Shown: positions 38,485-49,367, counted from the stretch's first letter. The stretch is DNA of 64,000 nt from Pelagibacterium xiamenense (GCF_021166475.1 NZ_JAJOYS010000001.1:558001-622000); one strand, 5' to 3'. A program made the numbers and translations. The notes: generated by a model not told the origin, from the sequence alone.

Positions 38485-39611
38485 GCGTGCGGCGTCCTTT
38501 GCCCCGATGGGCCGACATCGTCCTCCTGCCCGCGATCAACCTCGCCATGGCGTTCCTGATTTCGGGGATGGTTGTCCTGATGATCGGGGAGAACCCGCTC
38601 GAGGCGGTTCAGGTGATCCTCTACGGCGCATTCGGTTATGGCGACGGGGTGGGGTACACCCTCTATTACGCCACCAATTTTGTCTTCGCGGGGCTGGCTT
38701 TCGCCATCGCGGCGCATGCGGGGCTCTTCAACATTGGTGGTAACGGGCAGGCCTATGTGGCCGGTCTCGGCGCGATCCTCGTGGGGCTCGCGCTCGACCA
38801 GACCCACTGGCTGATCGTGATGCCGCTGGCGATGCTCGCGGCGGGTGCGGTCGGCGGCTTCTGGGCGCTGATCCCGGGCTATCTCCAGGCCAAGCGCGGC
38901 AGCCATGTGGTGATCACCACCATCATGTTCAATTTCATCGCCGCCGCGCTGATGGTCTACATGGTCAACCGGGTCCTCAAACCCAACAACACCATGGCGC
39001 CCGAATCCGAAACGCTCGACGTGATGGGCCGCGTGCCGCAATTGCGCGAGTTCATTCCCTATTTCGGCTATTCGCCGGTCAACCTCACCATCGTCGTTGC
39101 CGTCGCGTTCCTCGTGCTGGCCTATATCCTCATCTGGCACACCAAGCTCGGTTATCAGCTTCGTACGCTCGGGCAGAACCCGGTGGCCTCGAAATATGCC
39201 GGCATGTCCAACTCGCGGCTCATCATGATCGCCATGACACTCTCGGGCGCCTGCGCGGGCATGATCGCCATCAACGAGGTTATGGGCGTGCAGCATCGGC
39301 TCGTGCTCGATTTCGTCGCCGACGCGGGCTTTGTGGGGATCGCGGTGGCATTGATCGGCCGCAATCACCCCATCGGCATCGGGCTCGCGGCGATCCTGTT
39401 CGGCGCGCTCTATCAGGGCGGGCAGGAACTGCAGTTCGTCATCCCCGCGGTGACCCGCGAGATGATCGAAGTCATCCAGGCGCTCATCATTCTCTTTACC
39501 GGCGCGATGGAGGGGCTCTTCCGCCCCGCGCTCGAACGCGGGTTCGTGCTTTTGTCGCTCGAACAGAAGGCCGAAGCGACGGCCCGCGCAACCGTGGATT
39601 CGGAGAGCTAG
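38481..39611 (+). CDS. Nucleoside ABC transporter permease 1
   Basis: This 376-residue inner-membrane permease has the BPD_transp_2 pattern of nucleoside/sugar importers, with many hydrophobic segments and the motif HAGLFNIGGNGQAYVAG. The second motif GANP-like loop appears as GQNPVASKYAGM. It starts inside the ATGA overlap with the ATPase gene. Confidence 0.92.
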
Positions 39612-39614
39612 GCC

Positions 39615-40583
39615 ATGGATATCGATCTCATTCTTTCGATGGCCAACGCAACGATGCGGCTCGCAACGCCGCTGCTGCTGGCCGCGCTCGCCGGGCTTTA
39701 TTCGGAACGCTCGGGCATTTTCGACATCGGTCTTGAAGGCAAGATGCTCGCCTCGGCCTTCGCCGCGGCCACGGTCGCGGCGGTAACGGGCAATGTGTGG
39801 CTGGGGCTGTTTGCCGGCGTCATCGTCTCGATCCTCACCACAATGCTGCAAGGCTTCGCCTCGATCACATTGAAGGGCAACCAGATGATCGCCGGTGTGG
39901 CCGTGACCATGCTTGCCATCGGCATGACGACCTTCCTCGGGCAGACCTGGTTCCGCCAGGGCGGGCGCACGCCGCAATTGTCCGGCGATGCGCGCTTTGC
40001 GCCCATCGAACTGCCCTTTGCCCGCGAACTGGCCGACGTGCCGGTCATCGGCGCGCTTTATTCGGACATTCTTTCGGGTCACTACATCCTCGTCTATGTC
40101 GCCTTCCTTGCCGTACCGGTGACCGCCTATGTGCTCTATCGCACGCGGTTCGGGCTGCGGCTGCGGGCCGTTGGCGAGAACCCAAAGGCAGTCGATACCG
40201 CGGGGATTTCGGTAACCCTGCAGCGCTATCAGGCGATCTTCATCACCGGCATACTCGCCGGGCTGTCGGGCGCCTATTTCTCGATCGCGCAGGGCGCCGG
40301 GTTCGGCAACGAGATGACCGCCGGCAAGGGCTATGTCGCGCTCGCGGCGCTCATCTTCTCGAAATGGCGGCCCGTGCCGGTGATGTTCACCTGCTTGCTC
40401 TTCGGCTTCCTCGACGCCTTGCAGATCCGCATGCAGAACGTCGAGCTGCCGCTCGTGGGGCAGGTGCCCGTACAACTGGTCCAGGCGTTGCCCTATATCC
40501 TCACCGTCGTCCTGCTGGCGGGCTTCATCGGCAAGGCCGTGGGGCCGAAGGCCGGCGGCGTGCCGTATGTGAAGGAACGCTAG
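39615..40583 (+). CDS. Nucleoside ABC transporter permease 2
   Basis: This 322-residue permease pairs with the preceding one. Conserved parts are GLYSERSGIFDIGLEGKML and VGENPKAVDTAGI. It starts three bases after the previous stop and is followed three bases later by cdd, so transport and salvage genes are one unit. Confidence 0.92.
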   Translation: MDIDLILSMANATMRLATPLLLAALAGLYSERSGIFDIGLEGKMLASAFAAATVAAVTGNVWLGLFAGVIVSILTTMLQGFASITLKGNQMIAGVAVTMLAIGMTTFLGQTWFRQGGRTPQLSGDARFAPIELPFARELADVPVIGALYSDILSGHYILVYVAFLAVPVTAYVLYRTRFGLRLRAVGENPKAVDTAGISVTLQRYQAIFITGILAGLSGAYFSIAQGAGFGNEMTAGKGYVALAALIFSKWRPVPVMFTCLLFGFLDALQIRMQNVELPLVGQVPVQLVQALPYILTVVLLAGFIGKAVGPKAGGVPYVKER

Positions 40584-40586
40584 GAC

Positions 40587-40997
40587 ATGACGCGCGCGGC
40601 CATCGATACGTCGCTCTTTGAAGCGGCCGAGGCCGTGCGCGCCAAGGCCTACGCGCCCTATTCGGGCTTTCAGGTCGGCGCAGCGCTCCTCGCGGACGAC
40701 GGCCGGATCTATGCCGGGTGCAATGTCGAGAACGCGGCCTACCCGGTCGGCAATTGCGCCGAACCCTCGGCAATCGCCGCCATGCTCGCGGGCGGCGGCA
40801 AACGGATCGAACGGATCTACGTGACCGGGCCGGGCGTTCTGCCGGTGACGCCCTGCGGGGGGTGCCGCCAGCGCATTCGTGAGTTTGCCGCGCCCGACAC
40901 GCCCGTCATCTGTCACGGCGTTGACGGCGAGCCGCTCTATACGACGCTGGGCGAATTGCTGCCGCACTCTTTCGGGCCCGACCATCTGGTGCGGTAA
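40587..40997 (+). CDS. cdd: Cytidine deaminase
   Basis: This 136-residue zinc enzyme deaminates cytidine and deoxycytidine to uridine and deoxyuridine. Zinc ligands are Cys57, Cys90 and Cys93 (PCGGC), and the catalytic Glu59 lies in NCAEPSA. It is the normal size of the tetrameric form. The genes around it act on the products. Confidence 0.95.
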   Translation: MTRAAIDTSLFEAAEAVRAKAYAPYSGFQVGAALLADDGRIYAGCNVENAAYPVGNCAEPSAIAAMLAGGGKRIERIYVTGPGVLPVTPCGGCRQRIREFAAPDTPVICHGVDGEPLYTTLGELLPHSFGPDHLVR

Positions 40998-41049
40998 TTC
41001 CCCCGTTTATGCCGCCGTCGCCTGCGACCCTATTCGAAATGGATTTGAG

Positions 41050-41847
41050 ATGACAAAAGCAATAAAAACAATCCGCAAGCACGCCGGCGAAGAAACGATC
41101 GAGGCCGCGCTGATCCTGGGGTCGGGGCTTTCCGACATTGGCGATCTGCTCGCCGACAAGGTGACCATTCCGTTCGAGGAGCTGAAGGGTTTCCCGTCGG
41201 GCGGCGTCTCGGGCCATGGCAAGGATCTGATTGTCGGCATGCTCGGCGGCAAGCGCATTGCGGTCCTGACCGGGCGTCAGCACTATTACGAGCACGGCAA
41301 CGCCGCGGCCATGCGCCCGGCGCTCGAGGCCATGGCGGAACTGGGCGCCAAAACGCTGATGCTGACCAATTCGGCGGGTTCGCTCGACCCGGAGGTGCGG
41401 CCGGGCGATCTGATGCTCCTCTCCGATCATATCAACTATGCGGGGATGAACCCGCTGATCGGCGAAGAGTCGGACGCCCGCTTCGTCAATATGGTCGACG
41501 CGTACGATCCGGGACTGCGCGCCAAGACCCACGAAATCGGGGCGCGCATGGATATCGGGCTCAAGGACGGCGTCTACCTGTGGTATTCTGGCCCCAGTTT
41601 CGAAACGCCCGCCGAAATCCAGATGGCGATCCGGCTCGGTGCCAACGCGGTGGGCATGTCGACCGCGCCCGAAGTGATCCTGGGGCGGTTTTTAGGGCTG
41701 AAGGTCTGGGCCTGCTCGTCCATCACCAATATGGGCGCGGGGCTTATGAAGGGAGAGGAAATCTCCCACACCCAGACCAAGCAAATGGCCAAACTGGGGG
41801 CGGAGAAACTCAAGCGCCTGATCCCGGCGCTGGTGGAGGAGATATGA
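41050..41847 (+). CDS. punA: Purine nucleoside phosphorylase (trimeric type)
   Basis: This 265-residue enzyme splits purine (deoxy)nucleosides with phosphate to base and (deoxy)ribose-1-phosphate. It has trimeric-class motifs: ILGSGLSDIGD, TGRQHYYEHG, TNSAGSLDPEVRPGDLMLLSDHIN and GPSFETPAEI. The ATG at 41050 is chosen because the upstream frame lies in cdd. Its stop overlaps deoC by ATGA. Confidence 0.9.
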   Translation: MTKAIKTIRKHAGEETIEAALILGSGLSDIGDLLADKVTIPFEELKGFPSGGVSGHGKDLIVGMLGGKRIAVLTGRQHYYEHGNAAAMRPALEAMAELGAKTLMLTNSAGSLDPEVRPGDLMLLSDHINYAGMNPLIGEESDARFVNMVDAYDPGLRAKTHEIGARMDIGLKDGVYLWYSGPSFETPAEIQMAIRLGANAVGMSTAPEVILGRFLGLKVWACSSITNMGAGLMKGEEISHTQTKQMAKLGAEKLKRLIPALVEEI

Positions 41848-42833
41848 CGCTCAAGATCGTCGATAGCGAACACCGCGAGGTGCATCACAAACGCAACCCC
41901 GGCTTTCCGCTCGACCTCGACTGGGTCGGCCGCATCCGCATGAACCGCTCGGCGCTCGAACGGCGCGCGGCGACCATCGGCACGCGGCGTACGGTGAAGA
42001 AAGAGTACCAGCTCGCCTGGCTTTTGAAGGCTGTGGCGCTGATGGACCTGACGACGCTCAATTCCGACGATACGCCGGGGCGCGTCGAGCGGCTCTGCGC
42101 CAAGGCGCGCAATCCGGTCCGGCCCGATATCCTCGAGGCGATCGGCGCGGCAAAGATGGGGGTGACCCCGGCGGCGGTCTGCGTCTATCATGCTTTCGTC
42201 GCGACGGCGGTCGAGGCGCTGGAGGGGACGAACATCCCCGTCGCGGCGGTTTCGACCGGCTTCCCGCACGGGCTGACGCCGCTCGAAACGCGGCTCGGAG
42301 AGATCCGGGCCTCGGTCGCGGACGGGGCTCGGGAAATCGATATCGTCATCGAGCGCGGCATGGTTCTGCGCGGGGATTGGCAGGGGCTTTACGACCAGGT
42401 CAAAGCCATGCGCGAGGCGTGTGGGGATGCGCATATCAAGACGATCCTCGGGACAGGCGAACTGGCAACGCTGACCAATGTCGCCAAGGCCTCGCTCGTT
42501 TGCATGCTCGCAGGCGCCGATTTCATCAAGACCTCGACGGGCAAGGAAAAGACCAACGCGACGCTCGCGACCTCGCTGGCGATGATCCGCATGATCCGCT
42601 GGTTCCATGAAGAGACCGGTATCGAGATCGGCTACAAGCCCGCTGGCGGTATCTCCAAGGCCAAGGATGCGCTCACCTATATGGCGCTGATGAAGGAGGA
42701 ACTCGGGCGCAAATGGCTCGAGCCGCATCTGTTCCGGTTCGGGGCGTCGTCCTTGCTGACCGATATCGAGCGGCAATTGGAGCACGGCGCAACCGGGCAT
42801 TACGCGGCCGATTACCGGATGGCGATGGCCTAA
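41844..42833 (+). CDS. deoC: Deoxyribose-phosphate aldolase
   Basis: This 329-residue class I aldolase cleaves 2-deoxyribose-5-phosphate to acetaldehyde and glyceraldehyde-3-phosphate. The Schiff-base lysine is in DFIKTSTGKE, and GYKPAGGI carries the second active-site lysine. It is longer than the E. coli enzyme because of an N-terminal extension, as in the eukaryote-like group. It overlaps punA by four bases. The next gene encodes a dehydrogenase that could remove the acetaldehyde. Confidence 0.93.
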   Translation: MTLKIVDSEHREVHHKRNPGFPLDLDWVGRIRMNRSALERRAATIGTRRTVKKEYQLAWLLKAVALMDLTTLNSDDTPGRVERLCAKARNPVRPDILEAIGAAKMGVTPAAVCVYHAFVATAVEALEGTNIPVAAVSTGFPHGLTPLETRLGEIRASVADGAREIDIVIERGMVLRGDWQGLYDQVKAMREACGDAHIKTILGTGELATLTNVAKASLVCMLAGADFIKTSTGKEKTNATLATSLAMIRMIRWFHEETGIEIGYKPAGGISKAKDALTYMALMKEELGRKWLEPHLFRFGASSLLTDIERQLEHGATGHYAADYRMAMA

Positions 42834-42883
42834 CGCGAAATATCGCATGCCTCGCCTTCGGGCTTGAGGCAGGGAGAAAGAGA

Positions 42884-45256
42884 ATGGCAAACGTGGCGGA
42901 AATTTTCGAAACGCTCGACTACGGTCCCGCACCCGAAAGCGCGGCGCCGGCGCTCGACTGGCTGGATCGGCACAAGCGCAAGTTCGGGCACTTTATCGAC
43001 GGCGCCTTTACCAAGCCGTCCAATACCTTCGCCTCGACCAACCCGGCCAATGGCGAGGAACTGGCGCAGATTTCGAGCGCCGGGAAGGCCGAGATCGACA
43101 AGGCGGTGAAGGCCGCGCGGGCGGCGTTCAAGGATTGGTCGGCACTTTCGGGTTTCGAGCGTGCGAAATATCTCTACGCGATTGCGCGGCAGATCCAGAA
43201 GGACAGCCGCATGTTCGCCGTGCTCGAAACGCTCGACAACGGCAAGCCGATCCGGGAAACGCGCGACCTCGATATCCCGCTCGTCGCGCGGCACTTCTAC
43301 CATCACGCCGGTTGGGCGCAGCATATCGGGAAGGCCTTTCCCGATCACGTGCCGTATGGCGTTTGCGGGCAGATCATTCCGTGGAATTTCCCGCTTCTTA
43401 TGCTCGCCTGGAAGATCGCGCCGGCGCTCGCGGCGGGCAATACGGTTGTTCTGAAGCCCGCAGAATTCACCTCGCTGACCGCGCTGCGTTTTGCCGAAGT
43501 ATGCGAAAAGATCGGATTGCCCAAAGGTGTGGTCAACATCGTGACCGGCGCGGGCGAGACGGGCGAGGCCATCGTCAATCATCCCGATATCGACAAGATC
43601 GCGTTTACCGGTTCGACCGAGGTGGGCAAGATCATCCGCCGCGCGACGGCAGGTTCGGGCAAGGGGCTGTCGCTTGAACTGGGCGGGAAATCGCCCTTTA
43701 TCGTCTTCGAGGATGCCGATCTCGACAGCGCTGTCGAGGGACTGGTGGACGCGATCTGGTTCAACCAGGGGCAGGTGTGCTGCGCGGGGTCGCGGCTTCT
43801 GGTGCAGGAATCGATCGAGGAAAAATTCATCGCCAAGGTGAAGGCGCGGATGAAAACGCTACGCGTCGGCGATCCACTCGACAAGTCCATCGATATCGGC
43901 GCGCTGGTCGCGCCGGTGCAGGTGGAGCGCGTGCGCGATCTTTTGAAAAAGGGCGCAAAGGAAGGCGGGGAGTTCTATTCGCCCGATGGAGACTTGCCGG
44001 AAAAGGGCTGCTATGTCGCCCCGACCCTGGTGACCGGCATTTCGCCTGCCCATACGCTCATGAGCGAGGAAATTTTCGGCCCCGTGCTCGTCGCGATGAG
44101 CTTCAGGACGCCCGAGGAGGCCGTCGCGCTGGCCAACAATACGCGCTACGGGCTCGCCTCGAGCCTCTGGACCGAGAACGTCAATCTCGCGCTCGATATC
44201 GCGCCGCAGATCAAGGCTGGCGTCGTGTGGGTCAATTCGACAAACCAGTTCGATGCGGCAGTTGGTTTCGGCGGCTATCGCGAAAGCGGCTTCGGCCGCG
44301 AAGGCGGCAAGGAGGGCATGGCGGTTTATCTCAAGCCCGCATGGGAGAAGGCGTTGAAAGCGGCGCCCGAAGTCAAGGCGCCCGAGGAGATGACCGGGTC
44401 CGGCCTTTCCGCGCTCGACCGCACGGCGAAGCTCTATATCGGCGGCAAGCAGGCGCGCGGGGATTCCGGGTATGCCCGGACGATCCTTGCGCCGGACGGC
44501 AGGGCCATCGGCGAGGTGCCCGATGGCAACCGCAAGGATATCCGCAACGGCGTAGAAGCCGCGCGCAATGCGCTCGGTTGGTCGAAAGCAACGGCGCACA
44601 ACCGCGCGCAGATCCTCTATTATCTCGGCGAGAACCTCGACTACCGCAAGACCGAGTTCGCCGATCGGTTGCGCCAGATGACGGGCGCCAGCGCCAATGC
44701 GGCCAAACGCGAGGTCGAATTGTCCATCGAGCGGCTGTTCGCCTTTGCCGGCTGGGCCGACAAATATGACGGCGCGGTGCATAATCCGCCGGCGCGGATG
44801 ATGGCGGTGGCCATGGTCGAGCCCATCGGCGCGATGGGGATCGTTGCGCCGGCCGAAGCGCCGCTTTTAGGCGCGGTGTCGTTGCTGGCGCCTGCGGTGG
44901 CGATGGGCAACACCGTGGTGCTTGTGCCCTCCGAGCCGCATCCGCTGGCGGTGACGGACCTTTACCAGGTGATGGAAACCTCGGATGTGCCCGGCGGCGT
45001 CATCAATATCGTGACCGGTGACGCCCCTGCGCTGGCAAAAGTGCTCGCCGAGCATGACGGGATCGACGCGCTATGGGTCGCCGGGTCTGAGGCGACTTGC
45101 GCGATGGTCGAGACGGCAAGCGCCGGCAACGTCAAGCAGACCTGGACCACGTGCGGGCGGGCATTCGACTGGGCCGACGGCGACGCGCTGGGTGGCGACT
45201 ACCTGCTGGCGAAGGCGACGCAGGTCAAGAACGTCTGGGTGCCGTATGGGGCGTAG
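42884..45256 (+). CDS. Double-domain aldehyde dehydrogenase
   Basis: This 790-residue protein has one complete aldehyde dehydrogenase domain (about residues 30-490) and a second, partial one (about 500-780). The first has IIPWNFPLL, FTGSTEVGK, LELGGKSP and the catalytic Cys299 in QVCCAGSR. The second has PIGAMGIVAPAEAP but lacks the CAGSR context; Cys757 (WTTCGR) stands alone. Next to deoC it would oxidise acetaldehyde. GGGAGAAAGAGA precedes the ATG at 42884. The second domain may be structural. Confidence 0.88.
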   Translation: MANVAEIFETLDYGPAPESAAPALDWLDRHKRKFGHFIDGAFTKPSNTFASTNPANGEELAQISSAGKAEIDKAVKAARAAFKDWSALSGFERAKYLYAIARQIQKDSRMFAVLETLDNGKPIRETRDLDIPLVARHFYHHAGWAQHIGKAFPDHVPYGVCGQIIPWNFPLLMLAWKIAPALAAGNTVVLKPAEFTSLTALRFAEVCEKIGLPKGVVNIVTGAGETGEAIVNHPDIDKIAFTGSTEVGKIIRRATAGSGKGLSLELGGKSPFIVFEDADLDSAVEGLVDAIWFNQGQVCCAGSRLLVQESIEEKFIAKVKARMKTLRVGDPLDKSIDIGALVAPVQVERVRDLLKKGAKEGGEFYSPDGDLPEKGCYVAPTLVTGISPAHTLMSEEIFGPVLVAMSFRTPEEAVALANNTRYGLASSLWTENVNLALDIAPQIKAGVVWVNSTNQFDAAVGFGGYRESGFGREGGKEGMAVYLKPAWEKALKAAPEVKAPEEMTGSGLSALDRTAKLYIGGKQARGDSGYARTILAPDGRAIGEVPDGNRKDIRNGVEAARNALGWSKATAHNRAQILYYLGENLDYRKTEFADRLRQMTGASANAAKREVELSIERLFAFAGWADKYDGAVHNPPARMMAVAMVEPIGAMGIVAPAEAPLLGAVSLLAPAVAMGNTVVLVPSEPHPLAVTDLYQVMETSDVPGGVINIVTGDAPALAKVLAEHDGIDALWVAGSEATCAMVETASAGNVKQTWTTCGRAFDWADGDALGGDYLLAKATQVKNVWVPYGA

Positions 45257-45500
45257 AGGCACCCACGACGGGTTTGACCGCATTACGCTTGTTCCGGGCC
45301 TGATGTCGGGGCGACCGACAATCCGTGGTATGCGCATTACCGTCCGCATGATTGTCGGGCAAATCGATGCCGGCGTATCTATGGAAACGCTGCTGGACGA
45401 TTATCCGCACCTGGAACGCGAAGACATCGAACAAGCGCTTCGTTTCTGGCAAGCAAATGTGAATAAACACGCCGATTGGGGGGACCACGACTGGCCATGA
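45246..45500 (+). CDS. DUF433-domain protein
   Basis: This 84-residue protein has the DUF433 signature [19 protein letters not shown] followed by [25 protein letters not shown]433 proteins are usually antitoxin-like partners of a DUF5615 toxin, but no such partner is here. It overlaps the aldehyde dehydrogenase end by 11 bases and deoA by ATGA. No ribosome-binding site is visible, so it relies on coupling. Its place inside a metabolic operon is unusual. Confidence 0.82.
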   Translation: MGRRGTHDGFDRITLVPGLMSGRPTIRGMRITVRMIVGQIDAGVSMETLLDDYPHLEREDIEQALRFWQANVNKHADWGDHDWP

Positions 45501-46825
45501 CCGTACTCCCCCAGGAAATCATTGCCAAAAAGCGCGATGGTCACGCCCTTGACAAGGACGAGATCGCGGCCTTCATCGGCGGGATCACGTCGGGCGCGGT
45601 GTCCGACGCGCAGGCGGCGGCGTTCGCTATGGCGGTGTTCTTCCGCAATATGAGCGTGCCCGAGCGTGTTGCGCTGACCCTTGCTATGCGCGACAGCGGC
45701 AAGGTGCTCGACTGGTCGGATCTCGACGGGCCCGCCATCGACAAGCACTCGACAGGCGGGGTGGGCGACAACGTCTCGTTGATGCTCGCGCCGATGCTCG
45801 CGGCCTGCGGCGCCTACGTGCCGATGATCTCGGGGCGCGGGTTGGGGCATACCGGCGGGACGCTCGACAAGTTCGACGCGATCCCCGGCTACACCACCAA
45901 TCCCGATAACGACACCTTCCGCAGGGTGGTCAGGGATGTCGGCTGCGCCATTATCGGACAGACCGACGATCTCGCGCCCGCCGACCGGCGGCTCTACGCG
46001 ATCCGCGACGTGACGGCGACGGTCGAGAACATTTCGCTGATCACGGCCTCGATCCTTTCGAAAAAGCTCGCGGCCGGGCTCGACGCGCTGATCCTCGACG
46101 TCAAGACAGGAACCGGCGCCTTCATGCAGACGCTCGACGGCTCGACCGCGCTGGCGCAGAGCCTTGTCGGTGTCGCCAACGGCGCCGGAATGAAGACCGG
46201 GGCGCTTATTACCGATATGAACGAGCCGCTGGCGAGCGCGGCGGGCAATTGGCTCGAAGTGAAAAACGCCATCGACTTTCTGACCGGCGCGCATCGCGAT
46301 CCCCGGCTCCTCGAGGTAACGCTCAACCTCTGCGCCGCCGGGCTCACGCTTGGCGGCATGGCGCTCGAGCACGACGACGGCTATCTGCGCGCCAAGGTGG
46401 CGCTCGAATCCGGCCGGGCCGCGGAAATCTTTTTCAGGATGGTTGCCGCGCTCGGCGGGCCCGCGGACCTCGACGCGCACCACGGAACGCACGCGCGCAA
46501 GGCGGCGATCGTACGCGATGTTTACGCCGACGGCGACGGCGTCGTGACGGCGGTCGATACGCGGGCTGTCGGGATGGCCGTGGTCGTGCTCGGCGGCGGC
46601 CGGCGCGACCCCAAGGACAAGATCGACTACGCGGTCGGGTTCGACCGTCTTGCCGGGATCGGCCAGCGCGCGGGCGCCGATGCACCGATCGCCCGTATCC
46701 ACGCCCAGGACGAGGCGCGTGCGAAAGAGGCCGAGGAGCGGATCAGGGCCGCCTACGCGGTCGGCGGCGGGGCGCCGGACAACCCCGTTATTTATAGCCA
46801 GCTCGATCCGCAGGGAGCCGCCTGA
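45497..46825 (+). CDS. deoA: Thymidine phosphorylase
   Basis: This 442-residue enzyme splits thymidine and deoxyuridine with phosphate to the base and deoxyribose-1-phosphate. Motifs [15 protein letters not shown] and [20 protein letters not shown] match the family. It starts in the ATGA overlap with the DUF433 gene and shares TGATG with deoB. Confidence 0.95.
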   Translation: MTVLPQEIIAKKRDGHALDKDEIAAFIGGITSGAVSDAQAAAFAMAVFFRNMSVPERVALTLAMRDSGKVLDWSDLDGPAIDKHSTGGVGDNVSLMLAPMLAACGAYVPMISGRGLGHTGGTLDKFDAIPGYTTNPDNDTFRRVVRDVGCAIIGQTDDLAPADRRLYAIRDVTATVENISLITASILSKKLAAGLDALILDVKTGTGAFMQTLDGSTALAQSLVGVANGAGMKTGALITDMNEPLASAAGNWLEVKNAIDFLTGAHRDPRLLEVTLNLCAAGLTLGGMALEHDDGYLRAKVALESGRAAEIFFRMVAALGGPADLDAHHGTHARKAAIVRDVYADGDGVVTAVDTRAVGMAVVVLGGGRRDPKDKIDYAVGFDRLAGIGQRAGADAPIARIHAQDEARAKEAEERIRAAYAVGGGAPDNPVIYSQLDPQGAA

Positions 46826-48045
46826 TGCCGCGTGCCATACTTTGTGTCCTCGACAGCTTCGGCATTGGCGGGGCGCCCGATGCCGCCGAATTCGGCGATG
46901 AGGGATCCAACACGCTTCTGCATATCGCCAAAGCCTGCGCGGATGGCCGCGGCGATGTGGCCGGCGTGCGTTCCGGGGGGCTCAATCTGCCCAACATGGA
47001 TGCCATGGGTCTGGGCGCCGCCGCGACGCTGTCCTCGGGCGGTGTGACGCCGCCGGGGCTGAGCGATACCCCCAAGGGCGGGCGCTGGGGCGTCGGGCGC
47101 GAGGTCTCCATCGGCAAGGATACCCCGTCGGGGCATTGGGAGATCGCCGGGGTGCCGGTGCCGTTCGAATGGGGGTATTTCCCCGATACGCGGCCGGCTT
47201 TCCCCGAGGCTTTGACCGACGCGATTATTGCCGAGGCGGGGCTTCCGGGCATTCTGGGCAATTGTCACGCCTCGGGTACCGCGATCATCGAGGAATTCGG
47301 CGAGGAAAGCGTCCGGACGGGTAAACCCATCTGCTACACCTCGGTGGATTCGGTCTTCCAGATCGCGGCCCACGAGACGCATTTCGGGCTCGAACGGCTT
47401 TACGAACTCTGCAAGCTCGTTTTCACCCACACCGCGCCCATGAAGATCGGGCGCGTGATCGCGCGGCCTTTTCTCGGCGAAACGGCCGAGACGTTCAAAC
47501 GCACGGGCAACCGGCGCGATTTCGCCATCGATCCACCCGAGGACACGCTGCTCGACCGCGCCAAAGCGGCCGGCCGGCAGGTCTTCGCCATTGGCAAGAT
47601 TTCCGATATCTATGCCGGGCGCGGGGTGACCCACAAGCTCAAGGGCGCCTCGAACATGGAGCATTTCGACCAGACGCTCGAGGCCATGGAGATGGCGCGC
47701 GACGGCGATCTGATCTTCACCAATTTCGTCGACTTCGACACCGAATACGGCCACAGGCGCGATCCGGGAGGATACGCGGCGGCGCTCGAGCAGTTCGACG
47801 CGCGCCTGCCCGAACTGATCGCCCGGCTTGGCGACGGCGATCTGCTGGTTCTGACCGCCGATCACGGCAACGACCCGACCTGGCGGGGGACAGACCACAC
47901 CCGCGAACAGGTGCCGATCCTCATGTTTTCCCCCGGTATGGCCGCGGGCAGCATTGGCTTGCGCCCGGTTCTGTCCGATATTGGCGAAACCGTCGCCCAC
48001 TGGCTCGGGCTGCCACCCGGCCCGCACGGCACGAGCGCGTTTTAA
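46825..48045 (+). CDS. deoB: Phosphopentomutase
   Basis: This 406-residue metalloenzyme converts (deoxy)ribose-1-phosphate to the 5-phosphate for DeoC. Metal and phosphate motifs are [25 protein letters not shown] and [11 protein letters not shown]. The start overlaps the deoA stop by one base. It feeds the same pathway as punA and deoA. Confidence 0.95.
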   Translation: MPRAILCVLDSFGIGGAPDAAEFGDEGSNTLLHIAKACADGRGDVAGVRSGGLNLPNMDAMGLGAAATLSSGGVTPPGLSDTPKGGRWGVGREVSIGKDTPSGHWEIAGVPVPFEWGYFPDTRPAFPEALTDAIIAEAGLPGILGNCHASGTAIIEEFGEESVRTGKPICYTSVDSVFQIAAHETHFGLERLYELCKLVFTHTAPMKIGRVIARPFLGETAETFKRTGNRRDFAIDPPEDTLLDRAKAAGRQVFAIGKISDIYAGRGVTHKLKGASNMEHFDQTLEAMEMARDGDLIFTNFVDFDTEYGHRRDPGGYAAALEQFDARLPELIARLGDGDLLVLTADHGNDPTWRGTDHTREQVPILMFSPGMAAGSIGLRPVLSDIGETVAHWLGLPPGPHGTSAF

Positions 48046-48072
48046 GACAGAAGACACAAGCGAGCCCGCCTC

Positions 48073-48702
48073 ATGCAGAACCTTACGGTCGTCGATCACC
48101 CACTCGTCCAGCACAAGTTGACGATCATGCGGCGCAAGGATACCTCGACGGCGAGCTTCCGGCGGCTTCTCCAGGAGATTGCACACCTCCTGTGTTACGA
48201 GGTGACGCGCGATCTCGAGGTCGAGATGATCGATATCGAGACCCCGGTCGGCCCGACCAGGGCGCCGACATTGAAGGGAAAGAAGCTCGTCTTCGCTTCG
48301 ATCCTGCGGGCCGGTGAGGGGCTTCTGACCGGCATGCTCGACCTCGTGCCCTCCGCCCGTGTCGCCCATATCGGGCTTTACCGCGACCCCGATACGCTCG
48401 AGGCCGTCGAATATTACTTCAAGGCACCGTCCGACGCCGCGGATCGGCTTGTGATCGTCGTCGATCCCATGCTCGCGACCGCCAATTCGGCAATCACCGC
48501 TGTGCAGAAGCTCAAGGACCGCGGAGCGAACAATCTGAGGTTCCTGTGCCTGCTCGCCGCGCCGGAAGGCGTCGAACGGTTCAGCAGCGCGCACCCCGAC
48601 GTGCCGATTTTCACCGCGAGCCTTGATGAGAAGCTCAACGAGCACGGCTATATCGTGCCGGGGCTGGGCGATGCGGGCGACCGGATGTACGGGACGCGGT
48701 GA
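48073..48702 (+). CDS. upp: Uracil phosphoribosyltransferase
   Basis: This 209-residue enzyme makes UMP from uracil and PRPP, recapturing the base released by deoA. The PRPP loop is [12 protein letters not shown] (the usual form has GG where AN is found here), and the family end motif [17 protein letters not shown] is intact. It is the last gene of the nucleoside operon and is convergent with the HAD gene, 3 bases apart. Confidence 0.94.
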   Translation: MQNLTVVDHPLVQHKLTIMRRKDTSTASFRRLLQEIAHLLCYEVTRDLEVEMIDIETPVGPTRAPTLKGKKLVFASILRAGEGLLTGMLDLVPSARVAHIGLYRDPDTLEAVEYYFKAPSDAADRLVIVVDPMLATANSAITAVQKLKDRGANNLRFLCLLAAPEGVERFSSAHPDVPIFTASLDEKLNEHGYIVPGLGDAGDRMYGTR

Positions 48703-48705
48703 CGT

Positions 48706-49323
48706 TTATGCCTTGAGCGGCAATCCGTAGCTGACCAGCTCCGCACGCAGCGCCTCTGGCGTCGTGAAGTGAACGGCTTCCATGCCGAACTTGCGCGCGG
48801 CGATCACGTTGGCTTCGTTGTCGTCGATGAAGACGCACGCATCCGGCGCGAGGCCATAGCGCTCGCAAAAGACCCGGTAGATGCGCAGGTCCGGTTTGAC
48901 CATGCGCTCGAGGCCCGAAACCACGACGCCGTCGAACTTTTCAAGAAACGGCCAGTCGGGCAGGACCGATACCCACTTCTCCCAGGAGAAATTGGTGATC
49001 GCGAAGGTGGGGATCTCGGCGGCGATCAACTCCTCGTGGATATCGATCGTGCCCTGGATGAGGCCACCGATGGTTTCCTTCCAGCGCTGGTCATAGGCCT
49101 GGATCTCGCGCCAGTAGCGGGGAAACCGCGTGATAAGCTTGGCGACGCCCTCCGAATAGACGTCGCCAGCGTCGAACTCGAGGTTCCAGTCGAGCGTGCA
49201 GATGTTCTCGTGGAACCAGACAGCTTCCTCTTCGGTCTCGAAAAGTTTGCGGAAGAGATAGAGCGGGTTCCAGTCGACGAATACGCCGCCGAGATCGAAG
49301 ACGGGGACGAGCGGTTCGGACAT
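48706..49323 (-). CDS. HAD-superfamily hydrolase
   Basis: This 205-residue protein is a HAD-IA hydrolase. The nucleophile Asp10 lies in FDLGGVFVDW; motif II is AITNFS, the Lys is in MVKPDLRIY, and motif IV is FIDDNEANV. Its relatives include small-molecule phosphatases and haloacid dehalogenases; the substrate is unknown. It is transcribed toward upp. Confidence 0.85.
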   Translation of the reverse strand: MSEPLVPVFDLGGVFVDWNPLYLFRKLFETEEEAVWFHENICTLDWNLEFDAGDVYSEGVAKLITRFPRYWREIQAYDQRWKETIGGLIQGTIDIHEELIAAEIPTFAITNFSWEKWVSVLPDWPFLEKFDGVVVSGLERMVKPDLRIYRVFCERYGLAPDACVFIDDNEANVIAARKFGMEAVHFTTPEALRAELVSYGLPLKA

Positions 49324-49342
49324 GGGGACGCTCCGGGCAAAA

Positions 49343-49367
49343 GGGGCGGGAGGAAAACTACCGCCCC
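49343..49367 (-). terminator. Terminator of the tadG-like operon
   Basis: On the minus strand GGGGCGG (49367-49361) pairs with CCGCCCC (49349-49343) around an 11-base loop, followed by TTTT. It lies between the TadG-like stop (49422) and the HAD start (49323). Confidence 0.72.

Noticed and set aside
45246-45500. Complete toxin-antitoxin pair
   Set aside because: Only the DUF433 half is present; the following gene is deoA.
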